In this document: positions 41,815-51,281 of the stretch, piece after piece
Layout: every line of letters begins with the position of its first letter
Numbering within the stretch: position 1 is the stretch's first letter
Assembly (NCBI RefSeq): GCF_017743975.1
Contig: NZ_JAGHRC010000001.1
Span: 372,001 to 436,000, forward strand
DNA: 64,000 bases
Direction of reading: 5' to 3'
DNA from: Ruegeria sp. R14_0
GTDB taxonomy: Bacteria; Pseudomonadota; Alphaproteobacteria; Rhodobacterales; Rhodobacteraceae
The notes under the pieces: generated by a model
The model's input: the letters and a program-made list of their open reading frames with translations, nothing else
The model's database searches: none
What the model was told of the DNA's origin: nothing
Position numbers and translations under genes: made by a program

Positions 41815-44001
41815 TTAGACGAAGCTGACGCCGTTTTCGGCCATCGGCAGCGTTGTGACCTTAACGCCCGACAGGGCCCGGATCGCGTTAGCCAGGGCAG
41901 GGGCCGAAGGGGGCGTGCCCGGTTCACCGACACCGGTTGGGGCCTCGGCGGACGGAACGATATGGACGTCAATCGCCGCGATATCGCCAATGCGCAGAGG
42001 CTCATAGTCCGGGAAGTTGAACTGGTCCACGGTACCGCTGGTCAGGGTGATCTGGTCGCGCATCACATGCCCGATGCCATAACCCACGCCGCCTTCGATC
42101 TGCGCGCGGATCACATCCGGGTTCACGGCGATCCCACAGTCGACGGCACAGGTGACCTTTTCGATCTTGATGCCGTCATCGACATTGCCCGAGACCTCAA
42201 CCACTTCGGCGGCGTAGGAGCCAAAGGACTTGTGCACGGCGATACCCTGCGCGTGCCCGGCAGGAGCGTTGCCCCAATCCGCCTTTTCCATCGCCAGTTT
42301 CAGCACACCTGCCTTGCGCGCCTGATCCGCGTTGGAGGCGTCAGACAGATGAGCCATACGGAACTCGACCGGATCGCGACCAGCGGCCTCGGCGGCTTTG
42401 TCCATCATGGTTTCCATGACATAGGCAGTGTGGGTATGACCAACCGAGCGCCACCACAAAAGGGTCGTCGCTTTGGGGGTGTCGGTCAGACCCAGTGACA
42501 TACCGGGGATGGCATAAGGGCTGTCGGCGATCCCCTCGACCGAGCTGTGGTCGATGCCGTCGTGGACCAGCACCGACTCGAACGGGGTGCCTTTCATGAT
42601 CGACTGACCGGCAACCTGGTGCTGCCACCCGACGATGTTGCCCTGACCGTCCAGACCGACGCGCACCTTGTGGCCGAAAGCCGGGCGATAGTAACCGCTG
42701 CGGATGTCATCTTCGCGCGTCCAGACCAGTTTGACCGGGCGCGACCGGTCAGTCAGGGCAAAGGCCAGCGCGGCCTCGACCTGATAATCCGCGTCCGGCG
42801 TCGCACGGCGACCGAACGAGCCACCGGCCAGTAGGGTCTTGATCTCGATCTTTTCCGGCGGCAACTGGAAGATCTCGGCAAGCGCGAAATGCGTGATGGT
42901 CGGAATCTGAGCGGCGTCGTGCAGCAGGATGCCACCGTCAGCGGATTGTTCGATGGTGCAGTTCATCGGCTCCATCGGCGCATGGGCGAGCAGGGGGAAG
43001 TAGAACGTCTCCTCCAGCACGGTATCGGCCCCGTCGACCGCAGCGGCCACAGCGGACATATCCGCCTTGTTCACATTGTACTGTGGTTCTGCGTCCAGAG
43101 CGGTGCGAATCTCGGCCTCGATATCGTCCGAGTTCCGGGTTTCGGCAGCTGACGTGTCCCATTCGACCTCAAGCGCATCGCGCGCCTGGATCGCGGCCCA
43201 GGTGTTTTCGGCATATACAGCCACACCCGCCTGATTGGGCAGGGTGGCGGCATTGATGAAGCCTTTGACCTCTTTCGAGGCACTGTCATCAAAGCCGGTC
43301 ACTGTCGCGCCGCGGGCCTCGGGCCGTTTGATCATCGCCACCATCTGGTTCGGCAGGTGCAAGTCCATGCCATAGATGGCCTGACCATTGGTCTTGATGG
43401 GTGAGTCTTTGCGGCGAACCGACTCATTCCCGATCAGAACAAAGTCCGACGGGTCTTTCAGTGTGGGCTCTGCCGGGGCTTCCATCTGCGCTGCTGCAGC
43501 TACGAACTCGGCCAGAGGTGCCGACTTGTCGCCCGCTTTGACGATGCCTTCTTCGATTGTAATACCCGACGCATCGACGCCCCAGGCTTGCGCGGCAGCG
43601 GCGATCAGCATTTCGCGCGCGGCGGCACCTGCCTGACGGTACTGCATCCAGGAATTGGCAATCGCGGTGGACCCGCCAGTACCTTGGGCCTGACCAAAGG
43701 CGAGGTTGGCGTAGACCTGCGGGTTGGACGGGGCAAAATCGTACTCGATCTGGTCCATGCGCAGACCGATTTCCTCGGCGATGATGGTCGGCAGGCCGGT
43801 TGCAGGGCCCTGACCCATTTCAAAGTGTTTAACGATCGCGGTCACGGTGCCGTCGGCATCGATCCGCACAAACGGGTTCAGCTGAGCGCTTTCGCTTGAT
43901 GCAGCAGCAAGTGCGCCGTCATGGCGGGCACCGACCAGCAGAACGGCACCGGCAGCAGCAGCGCTTTTCAGAAATCCACGGCGGGAGGTGTTGATGGTCA
44001 T
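41815..44001 (-). CDS. Molybdopterin hydroxylase large subunit (isoquinoline 1-oxidoreductase beta-like)
   Basis: A 728-residue xanthine-oxidase-superfamily large subunit. The N-terminus has a Tat signal (SRRGFLKSAAAAGAVLLVG), so the folded enzyme is exported. Molybdopterin-binding blocks include GQGPATGLPTIIAEE, GQAQGTGGSTAI, AGGSFGRRATPDADYQ, WWRSVGHTHTAYVME and the glutamate-bearing GVGEPGTPPSAPALANAI near the C-terminus. The arrangement of small Fe-S subunit then large subunit without a separate FAD subunit matches isoquinoline 1-oxidoreductase-type aldehyde/N-heterocycle oxidases. Substrate unknown. Confidence 0.88.
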   Translation of the reverse strand: MTINTSRRGFLKSAAAAGAVLLVGARHDGALAAASSESAQLNPFVRIDADGTVTAIVKHFEMGQGPATGLPTIIAEEIGLRMDQIEYDFAPSNPQVYANLAFGQAQGTGGSTAIANSWMQYRQAGAAAREMLIAAAAQAWGVDASGITIEEGIVKAGDKSAPLAEFVAAAAQMEAPAEPTLKDPSDFVLIGNESVRRKDSPIKTNGQAIYGMDLHLPNQMVAMIKRPEARGATVTGFDDSASKEVKGFINAATLPNQAGVAVYAENTWAAIQARDALEVEWDTSAAETRNSDDIEAEIRTALDAEPQYNVNKADMSAVAAAVDGADTVLEETFYFPLLAHAPMEPMNCTIEQSADGGILLHDAAQIPTITHFALAEIFQLPPEKIEIKTLLAGGSFGRRATPDADYQVEAALAFALTDRSRPVKLVWTREDDIRSGYYRPAFGHKVRVGLDGQGNIVGWQHQVAGQSIMKGTPFESVLVHDGIDHSSVEGIADSPYAIPGMSLGLTDTPKATTLLWWRSVGHTHTAYVMETMMDKAAEAAGRDPVEFRMAHLSDASNADQARKAGVLKLAMEKADWGNAPAGHAQGIAVHKSFGSYAAEVVEVSGNVDDGIKIEKVTCAVDCGIAVNPDVIRAQIEGGVGYGIGHVMRDQITLTSGTVDQFNFPDYEPLRIGDIAAIDVHIVPSAEAPTGVGEPGTPPSAPALANAIRALSGVKVTTLPMAENGVSFV

Positions 44002-44004
44002 GGA

Positions 44005-44469
44005 TCAGGCCTCCAGAATTTCAGATGCGCGCTGGATACCGGCGCGAATACGTTGATAGGTGGCGCAGCGGCACGCGTTGCCAGCCATGTAGTCGTCAAT
44101 CTCTTCGACGCTGGGCTTGGGGTTTTCGGACAATAGACCTACGGCCGACATCACCTGACCCGATTGGCAATAGCCGCACTGGACCACGTCCAGCTCGACC
44201 CAGGCTTGCTGCACGGCCGCGCCGATCTTTTCGTCGCCGACGGCTTCGATCGTGGTGATCTCGGCGTCTTCGACGTCTTCGACGTAGGTCTGGCACGAGC
44301 GCACGGGCTCGCCATTCAGGTGCACAGTGCAGGCACCGCAGGATGCGACGCCGCATCCGAATTTCGTTCCGGTCAGCTTGAGTTCATCCCGGATCACCCA
44401 GAGGAGGGGCGTACCGGGTTCGGCGTCCACCGTGTGGGTTTCGCCGTTCAGTTTCAAAGTCAATGCCAT
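44005..44469 (-). CDS. 2Fe-2S small subunit of the molybdenum hydroxylase
   Basis: A 154-residue two-domain ferredoxin-like subunit. The plant-type [2Fe-2S] site is FGCGVASCGACTVHLNGEPVRSC and the second cluster is QCGYCQSGQVMSA plus NACRCATYQRI, all cysteines present. It transfers electrons from the molybdenum site of the large subunit, which starts four bases after this stop. It is the first gene of the operon and is divergent from a TetR regulator across two matched operators. Confidence 0.92.
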   Translation of the reverse strand: MALTLKLNGETHTVDAEPGTPLLWVIRDELKLTGTKFGCGVASCGACTVHLNGEPVRSCQTYVEDVEDAEITTIEAVGDEKIGAAVQQAWVELDVVQCGYCQSGQVMSAVGLLSENPKPSVEEIDDYMAGNACRCATYQRIRAGIQRASEILEA

Positions 44470-44506
44470 GAGGGGACTCTCCGTGTTGGGCTGGTTACCT
44501 GAGTCG

Positions 44507-44524
44507 GTAAACTGGCGGGTTTAC
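44507..44524. promoter_or_regulatory. TetR-type operator 1
   Basis: GTAAACTGGCGGGTTTAC, 18 bases, with inverted arms GTAAACt and (g)GTTTAC. It lies between the Fe-S subunit gene and the divergent TetR gene. Confidence 0.75.
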
Positions 44525-44546
44525 ACTAGGCGAGAAAATTGCATGT

Positions 44547-44564
44547 GTAAACTGGTGAGTTTAC
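44547..44564. promoter_or_regulatory. TetR-type operator 2
   Basis: GTAAACTGGTGAGTTTAC differs from operator 1 only at two central positions and lies exactly 40 bases downstream of it, 45 bases before the TetR ATG. The pair probably controls both divergent genes. Confidence 0.75.
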
Positions 44565-44608
44565 GTAGTGTTTGACCTCAATCTGTCAATGGGTCTATAG
44601 CTTTGGAT

Positions 44609-45211
44609 ATGAACGAATGCACAACACCGAATGCGTCCAAGCGTGCTCAGATCATTGAGGCAGCCGTGGCTGAATTCCAGGAAAAGGGGTTCGCCGCCGC
44701 AAGCATGGATCGCATCTCGGCCCGCGCCGAGGTGTCTAAGCGGACCCTCTATAAGTATTTCGAAAGCAAGGAAAATCTGTTTCGTTCAATCGTGATAGAG
44801 CTGTCCGATCGGTTCGCCAGTGTACGCGATATACGATACGAAAAAGGCCGTGATATCCGTGTGCAACTGACCGATCTGGCTTGGGCCGAAGGGCGCATTC
44901 TTATGCTGCCCGAGGTTATGGCGATGGCCCGCATGGTGATCAGCGAAACCTTGCGCAATCCTGTTCTGGCTGCGGCTGCCCAAGGCAAACTCGACAAGAC
45001 GGCGATTTTTGTTCAGATGCTGAAAGACGCAGCCGAAGATGGCCAGCTGCGTATCGACGACCCCGAAAGCGCGGGGCAGGAATTCATCGGTCTGATCAAG
45101 GCAAAAGCCTTCTGGCCGATGATCTTTACGGGCAGTGTTCTGACCGAGGCCGAGATGACGGCCACGATCGAGAACAGTGTTGAGATGATCCTCAGCCGCT
45201 ACGGCGTGTGA
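44609..45211 (+). CDS. TetR-family repressor
   Basis: A 200-residue TetR regulator. The N-terminal helix-turn-helix is standard: RAQIIEAAVAEFQEKGFAAASMDRISARAEVSKRTLYKYFESKENLF (adjoining segments), followed by a helical ligand-binding domain of the TetR_C_7/AefR-like sort. I take ATG 44609 rather than TTG 44603. Position and the paired operators make it the probable local repressor of the molybdenum hydroxylase genes, presumably released by the enzyme's substrate, and of itself. Confidence 0.88.
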   Translation: MNECTTPNASKRAQIIEAAVAEFQEKGFAAASMDRISARAEVSKRTLYKYFESKENLFRSIVIELSDRFASVRDIRYEKGRDIRVQLTDLAWAEGRILMLPEVMAMARMVISETLRNPVLAAAAQGKLDKTAIFVQMLKDAAEDGQLRIDDPESAGQEFIGLIKAKAFWPMIFTGSVLTEAEMTATIENSVEMILSRYGV

Positions 45212-45220
45212 CCCCCACGG

Positions 45221-45994
45221 TTATTGCATGGCCTGCGGCAGGATGAAGGGAACCTGCGCCGTTGGCACAGTGCTGATGGGCAGGTCGATGCCATAAACCT
45301 GCCGCATGGTGTGGTTGTTCAGGATGGTCGCGGGCGTGCCCGAACCCCAAACTGCGCCGTCTGACATCACGCAAACCTGATCGGCGAACATCGCTGTCAG
45401 GTTCAGGTCATGCATCACCACCACGACGCCGCCGCCTTGGGCCGCAAACTCTCGGGCAACGCCCAACACGGTGAATTGGTGCGCAATGTCCAGGCTGGCC
45501 ACGGGCTCATCCAGCAGCAACCACCTTGGCTGATTGTTATAAGTCGCCTCCCAGACTTGTGTCAGCACGCGGGCCAGTTGAACGCGCTGCTGCTCACCGC
45601 CCGAGAGGTTCTGATAGGACCGGTCTTCGAACCCAGCAAGATCGACATGGGCCAGCGCCTTTGATGGCAGGCTGTCGTCCCCCGCCGCCAACCCGTTCGC
45701 CAGACCCAACCTGACGATCTCCATCACGGTAAATGGGAAGGCCACCGTCGACGCTTGCGGCAACACGCCCCGCATTGCTGCCAGTTGCCAGGGTTTCAAG
45801 CCAGAGATGTCGCGCCCGTTCAGAGAAACATGCCCGGATGCTTGAATCTCACCAGATAAGGCTTTGAGCAGGGTGGACTTTCCCGATCCATTGGGCCCGA
45901 TGATCGCCGTAACTTTCCCGGGTTCTGCGTCAAAATCCACGCCGTGCAGGATTTCCTTTCGGCGGAGTTTGACGCATATATTTCTCGCCTTCAT
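45221..45994 (-). CDS. hmuV: Heme ABC transporter ATP-binding protein
   Basis: A 257-residue ABC ATPase powering heme import. Walker A is IIGPNGSGKSTLLKALSG, the signature LSGGEQQRVQLARVLTQ, Walker B WLLLDEPVASLD and the switch histidine VVVMHDLNLTAMFADQ. It follows hmuU by three bases and ends the hmuSTUV unit, convergent with the TetR gene. Confidence 0.93.
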   Translation of the reverse strand: MKARNICVKLRRKEILHGVDFDAEPGKVTAIIGPNGSGKSTLLKALSGEIQASGHVSLNGRDISGLKPWQLAAMRGVLPQASTVAFPFTVMEIVRLGLANGLAAGDDSLPSKALAHVDLAGFEDRSYQNLSGGEQQRVQLARVLTQVWEATYNNQPRWLLLDEPVASLDIAHQFTVLGVAREFAAQGGGVVVVMHDLNLTAMFADQVCVMSDGAVWGSGTPATILNNHTMRQVYGIDLPISTVPTAQVPFILPQAMQ

Positions 45995-45997
45995 CCG

Positions 45998-47074
45998 TTA
46001 CATCCCCATTGTTCCGTGACGCCGCAGCAGGATCCACAGGAAAACTGGCGCGCCGAGTATTGCGGTTACGATACCAATCGGCAGTTCGGCGGGTGCAACG
46101 ATCAGACGGCTGATCATATCGGCACATAGCAGCAGGCTGGCCCCCAGTAAGGCCGAGTTCATCAGCAGGCGGTGATGGTCCGGCCCTGTTGCCAACCGCA
46201 ACAGGTGCGGCACGACGATGCCGATGAAACCAATGCCCCCAGACACGGCGACCGCCGCGCCGGTCGCGCCTGCCACTGCCAGAATGGCGGTGTTCTTGCT
46301 GCGTTGCACGGGGATGCCCATGTGATGCGCCACCGCCTCGCCCATGGCCATGCCGTTCAGCGCGCGGGCAAGGAACTGCGCCACAATGACCGAGATCAGG
46401 ATTATGGGTGCGGCCGTGATCACTTTGGTCCAGGTCGCACCGGCCAATGACCCCATGCCCCAAAAGGTCAGGTCACGCAGTTGTTGATCATCGGCCATAT
46501 AGATCAGAACCCCGGATACCGCACCTGACAGAGCCCCCAACGCGATCCCGGCCAGCAGCATGGTCGCGACCGATGTCTGCCCCCGCCGTGTGGAAACACG
46601 GTAAAGCAACAGGACCGACGTCCACCCTCCCAGAAACGCCGCAACTGCCACCAGACCGTTGCCAACCCAGGCCAGGATCGTCGCGGGCAGATATGCCCCG
46701 AGAATGATGGCCGAGATTGCGCCGAGACCCGCGCCTGCACTGATGCCTACGATACCGGGGTCTGCCAGCGGATTGCGGAAAAGGCCCTGCATGACAACGC
46801 CAGACACGGCCAAGGCCGCGCCGACCAAAACACCCATGGTCAGCCGGGGCAGGCGGATATCCCACAGGACGATCCGATCAAGGTCCGACATCTCGCGCCC
46901 GTTTACCAAATCGACAATCGCTGCGCGGACCGATGCCTCGGACGCGCCAACCGAAATGCTGAGGATACTGGTGAGACCCAGCAGCAAGAGCAGGGCCAAG
47001 GTGACCCGCCGCGCCGTCGTCCGACGATCGCGGGCGGGTACGGTCAGCCCGTCGTGATCCATAACAAGGGTCAT
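45998..47074 (-). CDS. hmuU: Heme ABC transporter permease
   Basis: A 358-residue FecCD-family permease with about ten membrane helices. The family segments LPRLTMGVLVGAALAVSGVVMQGLFRNPLADPGIVGISAGAGLGA (adjoining) and GGIGFIGIVVPHLLRLATGPDHHRLLM are intact. Its ATG overlaps the hmuT stop (ATGA). It would pair with HmuV to carry heme delivered by HmuT across the inner membrane. Confidence 0.93.
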   Translation of the reverse strand: MTLVMDHDGLTVPARDRRTTARRVTLALLLLLGLTSILSISVGASEASVRAAIVDLVNGREMSDLDRIVLWDIRLPRLTMGVLVGAALAVSGVVMQGLFRNPLADPGIVGISAGAGLGAISAIILGAYLPATILAWVGNGLVAVAAFLGGWTSVLLLYRVSTRRGQTSVATMLLAGIALGALSGAVSGVLIYMADDQQLRDLTFWGMGSLAGATWTKVITAAPIILISVIVAQFLARALNGMAMGEAVAHHMGIPVQRSKNTAILAVAGATGAAVAVSGGIGFIGIVVPHLLRLATGPDHHRLLMNSALLGASLLLCADMISRLIVAPAELPIGIVTAILGAPVFLWILLRRHGTMGM

Positions 47075-47940
47075 GAGCCCCCCAGCCGTTCAAGCTCGGA
47101 CGACAGTTCAGCAATCGCCTGTGCGGTGCGGGGGCCGAAACCCAGAAGGTATGCACCGGGCATACGGATGAGCTTTTTGTTCTGACCGGCTGGCGTCAGT
47201 TGTATGGCGGGCAGGGCGAACAGTTCCTCAACCGCGGTGCTGTGATTGCCCTGTCGATACATCATCAGGATCACGTCTGGTGTGGTCGAAGCAATCGCTT
47301 CGGGTGTCATCGGTTTGAAGCCCGATACGGAACCGGCTGCGTTCACCCCACCTGCCAGGCGGATGATGCTGTCGGCTTGCGTGTCCGCTCCGCCGACCAT
47401 GATCCGGTTGTCCTGCGCGGACAGAATGAACAGAACCCGGGCGGTTCCGCCTGAACCGACCGCCGTTGCATGGGCGCCGTCGATTTGCGCGCCGGTCTCC
47501 GCTGCCAATGCCTCGGCGGCATCTTCGACCCCCAGCGCCGCGCCAACGGCCCGGATTTTCTGGACCACGCCGTCGCGGCTATAGTCTTCGGCGACCGTGA
47601 CAAAGGGGACGCCCGCCTCTTTCAGCACGGCGATGGCTTCGGGCGGACCTGCGCCCTCCAGCGCCAGGATAAGGTCGGGAGACACTGACAGAACGCCTTC
47701 GGGGGATAGCGCCCGCATGTATCCCACATCCCGCAGATCAAGCGCGGCTGCGGGGTAGGTCGACGTCTGATCGCGGCCCACAAGGCGGTCTTGCTGGCCC
47801 AACGCGTACACGATTTCCGTCACAGAGCTGCCGATGGCGATGATGCGGTTCGGTTCTGTGTCGTCCGAAGCGAAAGCGGCCGTTCCAGACGCTGCCGCAA
47901 TCAATGCGACAACTGATGAAATTCTGCGAAATGCCTGCAT
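47071..47940 (-). CDS. hmuT: Periplasmic heme-binding protein
   Basis: A 289-residue class III periplasmic binding protein. The signal peptide runs to about TAAFASDD; NRIIAIGSSVTEIVYALGQQDRLVGRDQTSTYPA is the typical start of the mature heme-binding domain, with the tyrosine of TSTYPA the likely heme ligand. Conserved MSPEGVLS- and LSAQDNRIMVGG-type blocks follow. ATG 47940 overlaps the hmuS TAA (TAATG). A longer frame upstream runs through hmuS and is rejected. Confidence 0.93.
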   Translation of the reverse strand: MQAFRRISSVVALIAAASGTAAFASDDTEPNRIIAIGSSVTEIVYALGQQDRLVGRDQTSTYPAAALDLRDVGYMRALSPEGVLSVSPDLILALEGAGPPEAIAVLKEAGVPFVTVAEDYSRDGVVQKIRAVGAALGVEDAAEALAAETGAQIDGAHATAVGSGGTARVLFILSAQDNRIMVGGADTQADSIIRLAGGVNAAGSVSGFKPMTPEAIASTTPDVILMMYRQGNHSTAVEELFALPAIQLTPAGQNKKLIRMPGAYLLGFGPRTAQAIAELSSELERLGGS

Positions 47941-49007
47941 TACGCCACCTCGATTGCATTGAGGGTTTGCAGGCCAGCCACCAACTGGTCCCACGCTGGG
48001 CGGTGGTCCATCTCGCCGGATCGGCGACCGAATAACTGAAAGATCAGTCCGCCTTCGCGGTCGAACGCCTCGACCGAGACAGCGGGGCCGCGTTGTGTGG
48101 GTTTTGTCACCGCCCAGACCTCGGCAATATGATCCGAGCGCAAATGCAGGTTGAACCGCGGATCCAGTACATTGAACCAAGGCCCCATCAGTTTGAGCAT
48201 TTGCACCGGACCGCCGTGGATTTCGATACATCCACGATTGCCGACGAAGACCATAACTTCAAGCGCCTGGTCGCGCACCTGCTCGAACATCTGTGCGACC
48301 GACGTGGGATCAAGCGCTCGGGCCAGCGGTTCCCCTGCGACGCGATATGCGCCTAGGCGGTTCATCTTCAGCTTGGATGTCAGGCGCAGGAATTGGTGGG
48401 TGTCCGTCATCTTGGCCCACTCGGTGCGCAGGATGTCGACCTTGTCCGGGTTCGCCTTGGCGGCCTCTGCAGGCTTGCGCGGCGCGACGTTCAACATCTG
48501 GGATTGATCCTCGGCTGCCAGCGTACGGACCAGCTTGTTCCAATGGCTCAGGTCGGATCCTTCGCGCAGAAAGATCTTGTGAACCGCATCGCCCGCTGCA
48601 TCAAAGATCTGTAGGGATCGCTTGGTTCCGTTTTCCGTTTCCCGCTCGATCGCAAAGGCATGAACCCAGTGGCTGGGGAACATACGCAGGTCGATTTCTT
48701 CGGTCAGAACCATCGAGGCATGCGCGCCGGAATGGTAATTGTCGTACTGCCCGACCTTTTCGATCACGCACGAAGGGTTGCGCGTCAGTGCCATGACCTC
48801 GCCCAACCCGTTGAGCATCGGGAAGAGGTCATCAAGGCCGGCCGACAGCTTGGTGACGTCGATGCCTGTGAAGGCTGCAACGAGTTGACCTTCGGTTATT
48901 CCAAGCGTCTCCGCCAGGTCGCGGTCACGTTGTCCGGTGTTTTCAGCATAGGCTGCGCGAATTTGATCCGGGGCCATAAGCGCCTGTTCCGTCATGGGGT
49001 TTTCCAT
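47940..49007 (-). CDS. hmuS: Heme-degrading / heme-trafficking protein HmuS
   Basis: A 355-residue HemS/ChuS-type protein made of two homologous halves (VMALTRNPSCVIEKVGQYDNY and VMVFVGNRGCIEIHGGPVQML). These bind heme in the cytoplasm and either degrade it or hand it on. The start is ATG 49007 or ATG 48995; neither has a strong ribosome-binding site. It is the first gene of the minus-strand hmuSTUV unit and shares an intergenic region with hmuR that carries an iron-response box. Confidence 0.92.
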   Translation of the reverse strand: MENPMTEQALMAPDQIRAAYAENTGQRDRDLAETLGITEGQLVAAFTGIDVTKLSAGLDDLFPMLNGLGEVMALTRNPSCVIEKVGQYDNYHSGAHASMVLTEEIDLRMFPSHWVHAFAIERETENGTKRSLQIFDAAGDAVHKIFLREGSDLSHWNKLVRTLAAEDQSQMLNVAPRKPAEAAKANPDKVDILRTEWAKMTDTHQFLRLTSKLKMNRLGAYRVAGEPLARALDPTSVAQMFEQVRDQALEVMVFVGNRGCIEIHGGPVQMLKLMGPWFNVLDPRFNLHLRSDHIAEVWAVTKPTQRGPAVSVEAFDREGGLIFQLFGRRSGEMDHRPAWDQLVAGLQTLNAIEVA

Positions 49008-49098
49008 CTTCGATTATTAGGGGTGTCAGGCTGGCACGGTCACCGGTAAGCGCGGAGAGCTGCTGGCAAGGGTCGATTCAACGGCCCAGAAATTATGT

Positions 49099-49113
49099 TG
49101 ACTATTTTAGTCA
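49099..49113. promoter_or_regulatory. Iron-responsive (IRO/RirA-type) box between hmuS and hmuR
   Basis: TGACTATTTTAGTCA is a perfect inverted repeat with 6-base arms and fits exactly the TGA-N9-TCA pattern described for RirA boxes in alphaproteobacteria. It lies in the 223-base divergent promoter region, 92 bases from the hmuS start and 117 bases from the hmuR start. Confidence 0.7.
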
Positions 49114-49230
49114 GCTTTATTAACGAGCACAAGTCGCCAATAAATGGCGATTCCAAAAATCAAAACAGACTGACCACAGCCAGCACGGAGCAAGCATTTC
49201 CGGTCCTCTTAACGTTTCGAAGGGACAGAA

Positions 49231-51261
49231 ATGCGTACGCGAATTCAAAAGATGGGGCTGTTGGGCACCGTGTCATGCCTCAGCATGATTGCGGCCGGCG
49301 CTTCGGCGCAGGAACAGGACGATGGCTTTCTCGGCACGCTTGAGCTGGGGGAGAGCAAGCGGGAAATCCAGACCGACACCGCCGTACCCGTGACCAATAT
49401 CGACCAGGAAGAGATCAATGACCGCCAGGCAAACACCGTAGCCGAACTGATCGACACAGTGCCGGGTGTGACGCTGGTTAACGGCTCGACACCGCAAGGC
49501 TCGGGCATCAACATCCGCGGCTTTGGGGCCAATGGCACTTTTGGGACCGACCAGAAAGTGTTGATTCTTGTCGACGGGGCGACGACCGGCGCGGAAGAAC
49601 TGTATAGGATCGGGAACCAGCTTTTCACTGATCCGCAGCTATACAAAAGCGTTTCGGTCATTCGCGGCACCGTAGGATCGTTCGAATACGGTTCAGGCGT
49701 TGTCGGGGGCGTGGTTCATCTGGAAACCAAGGACGCGTCGGATTTCACTGGTGGAGAGCCGGGCTTCCGTTTCCGGCAAACGCTGGAAGGGTATTCCAAC
49801 GGTAACGGTTTTGCCTCTTCTTCGATCCTCGCGTGGCAGCCCAACCGCCAGACCGAGTTCCTGTTCAACTACACCTACCGTGATCAAGACGACCAGAAGG
49901 ACGGGAACGGCGACACGATTGGCAACAGTGCGTTCACGTTGCCGTCGCTGCTGGCGAAGGGCAAATACAGCTTTGGCGACGACCTCGAGCATTCGATCAC
50001 GGCGTCCTACAATCAGTCCACATCCGAAGAGCGCGACGTACCGTATGACTCGTTTGGTACAACGTCAGATTCATTTGGCAACGTTGACCGCGATATCGAA
50101 ACCAAAATCGGCATTCTGCGCTATCAGTACCGCCCGGCTGGCAACGACCTGATCGATCTGGACGTGAACCTTAGCTACTCAGAGCAAAAGATCGACAGCT
50201 CTTACGTTCCCGGATCTTCCAGCCTTGAGGGTACGCCATTCTTCCCAAGCATTCGCGGACTGGCCGATGCGACCCACAACTACGAAACGACGAAGCTGAC
50301 GATCAAGAATACGTCCTACTTCACAACCGGCTTCGCCTCACATGATTTGCGCGCCGGGATCGAGTTCATCAATCGTGAGCGTCTGGATGCGCCCTCGGCC
50401 CCCGGCGGTACAGATCGCAGGATCGCCGTGTTTGCCGTGGACGACATCCAGATCGGGGACGGTCTGACCCTTACCCCGGCGATCCGGTATGAAACGCAGG
50501 ATATCAAAGGCGACAGCGATGCGCCCACGCCGCGCAATGCAAGCTATGACAACAACGCACTGATGGGCGGCCTGTCTGCACGGTACGAATTCGCCAGCGG
50601 TTTCGCCGTATTCGGCAGCGGTGCCTATACGGAAAACCTGCCGATCATCGACGATTTGGGCACGCCCGCTTACATGACCCAGCCCGAAAAGTCGCGCACG
50701 TGGGAGGCGGGTTTCTCGTACAACCGCGGTGATATCTTCGCTGCGGGCGATGTGGTTCGCGCCAAGGTCAACTTCTACAAGACGGACCTTTGGGACATCA
50801 CGTCTTACAGCTCGGGCCGTCCGTCGACCCCGCTGTCGGAAGTTGAAACCAAAGGCGTGGAAATCGAGGCCTCTTACGCCAGCGCGGCTGGCTACTACGT
50901 CGATTTCAACGCAAATATCGTCAAGGGAACCGAAACCAGCGCAACCGGTACCGAGAACCGCTGGCGGAACGAGCCGACGGACTCGGCCCGTGTGACGGTC
51001 GGTAAGCGCTTTGGTGAAACGCTGGATGTAAGTTGGGAGCTTTTCGGCGCCAAATCCGGCACCGACTCCAGCGGCGATCCGGTGGCGGGGTACGGCGTGA
51101 ACACCCTGCGCGCGACGTACTTGCCGCAGGAAGGTGCGTTCCAAGGCTTCGAGGTTCGCGCAGGTGTCGAGAACATCTTTGACAAGAACTACCTGCCGAA
51201 CCTTTCGACCCGCAACTCTCCGGGCCGGAACTTCAAGCTGACCTTGGCGAAAACCTTCTGA
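49231..51261 (+). CDS. hmuR: TonB-dependent heme receptor
   Basis: A 676-residue outer-membrane receptor. After a signal peptide (to about GASAQEQ) comes the plug domain (TAVPVTNIDQEEINDRQANT, VAELIDTVPGVTLVNG, GINIRGFGANG), then a 22-strand barrel ending in the aromatic residue LTLAKTF. The heme-receptor type is inferred mainly from context with hmuSTUV. AAGGGA precedes ATG 49231. It heads a plus-strand operon with a secreted protein, exbB, two exbD genes and tonB. Confidence 0.92.
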   Translation: MRTRIQKMGLLGTVSCLSMIAAGASAQEQDDGFLGTLELGESKREIQTDTAVPVTNIDQEEINDRQANTVAELIDTVPGVTLVNGSTPQGSGINIRGFGANGTFGTDQKVLILVDGATTGAEELYRIGNQLFTDPQLYKSVSVIRGTVGSFEYGSGVVGGVVHLETKDASDFTGGEPGFRFRQTLEGYSNGNGFASSSILAWQPNRQTEFLFNYTYRDQDDQKDGNGDTIGNSAFTLPSLLAKGKYSFGDDLEHSITASYNQSTSEERDVPYDSFGTTSDSFGNVDRDIETKIGILRYQYRPAGNDLIDLDVNLSYSEQKIDSSYVPGSSSLEGTPFFPSIRGLADATHNYETTKLTIKNTSYFTTGFASHDLRAGIEFINRERLDAPSAPGGTDRRIAVFAVDDIQIGDGLTLTPAIRYETQDIKGDSDAPTPRNASYDNNALMGGLSARYEFASGFAVFGSGAYTENLPIIDDLGTPAYMTQPEKSRTWEAGFSYNRGDIFAAGDVVRAKVNFYKTDLWDITSYSSGRPSTPLSEVETKGVEIEASYASAAGYYVDFNANIVKGTETSATGTENRWRNEPTDSARVTVGKRFGETLDVSWELFGAKSGTDSSGDPVAGYGVNTLRATYLPQEGAFQGFEVRAGVENIFDKNYLPNLSTRNSPGRNFKLTLAKTF

Positions 51262-51281
51262 ACCATACGAAAGGACCAGTC

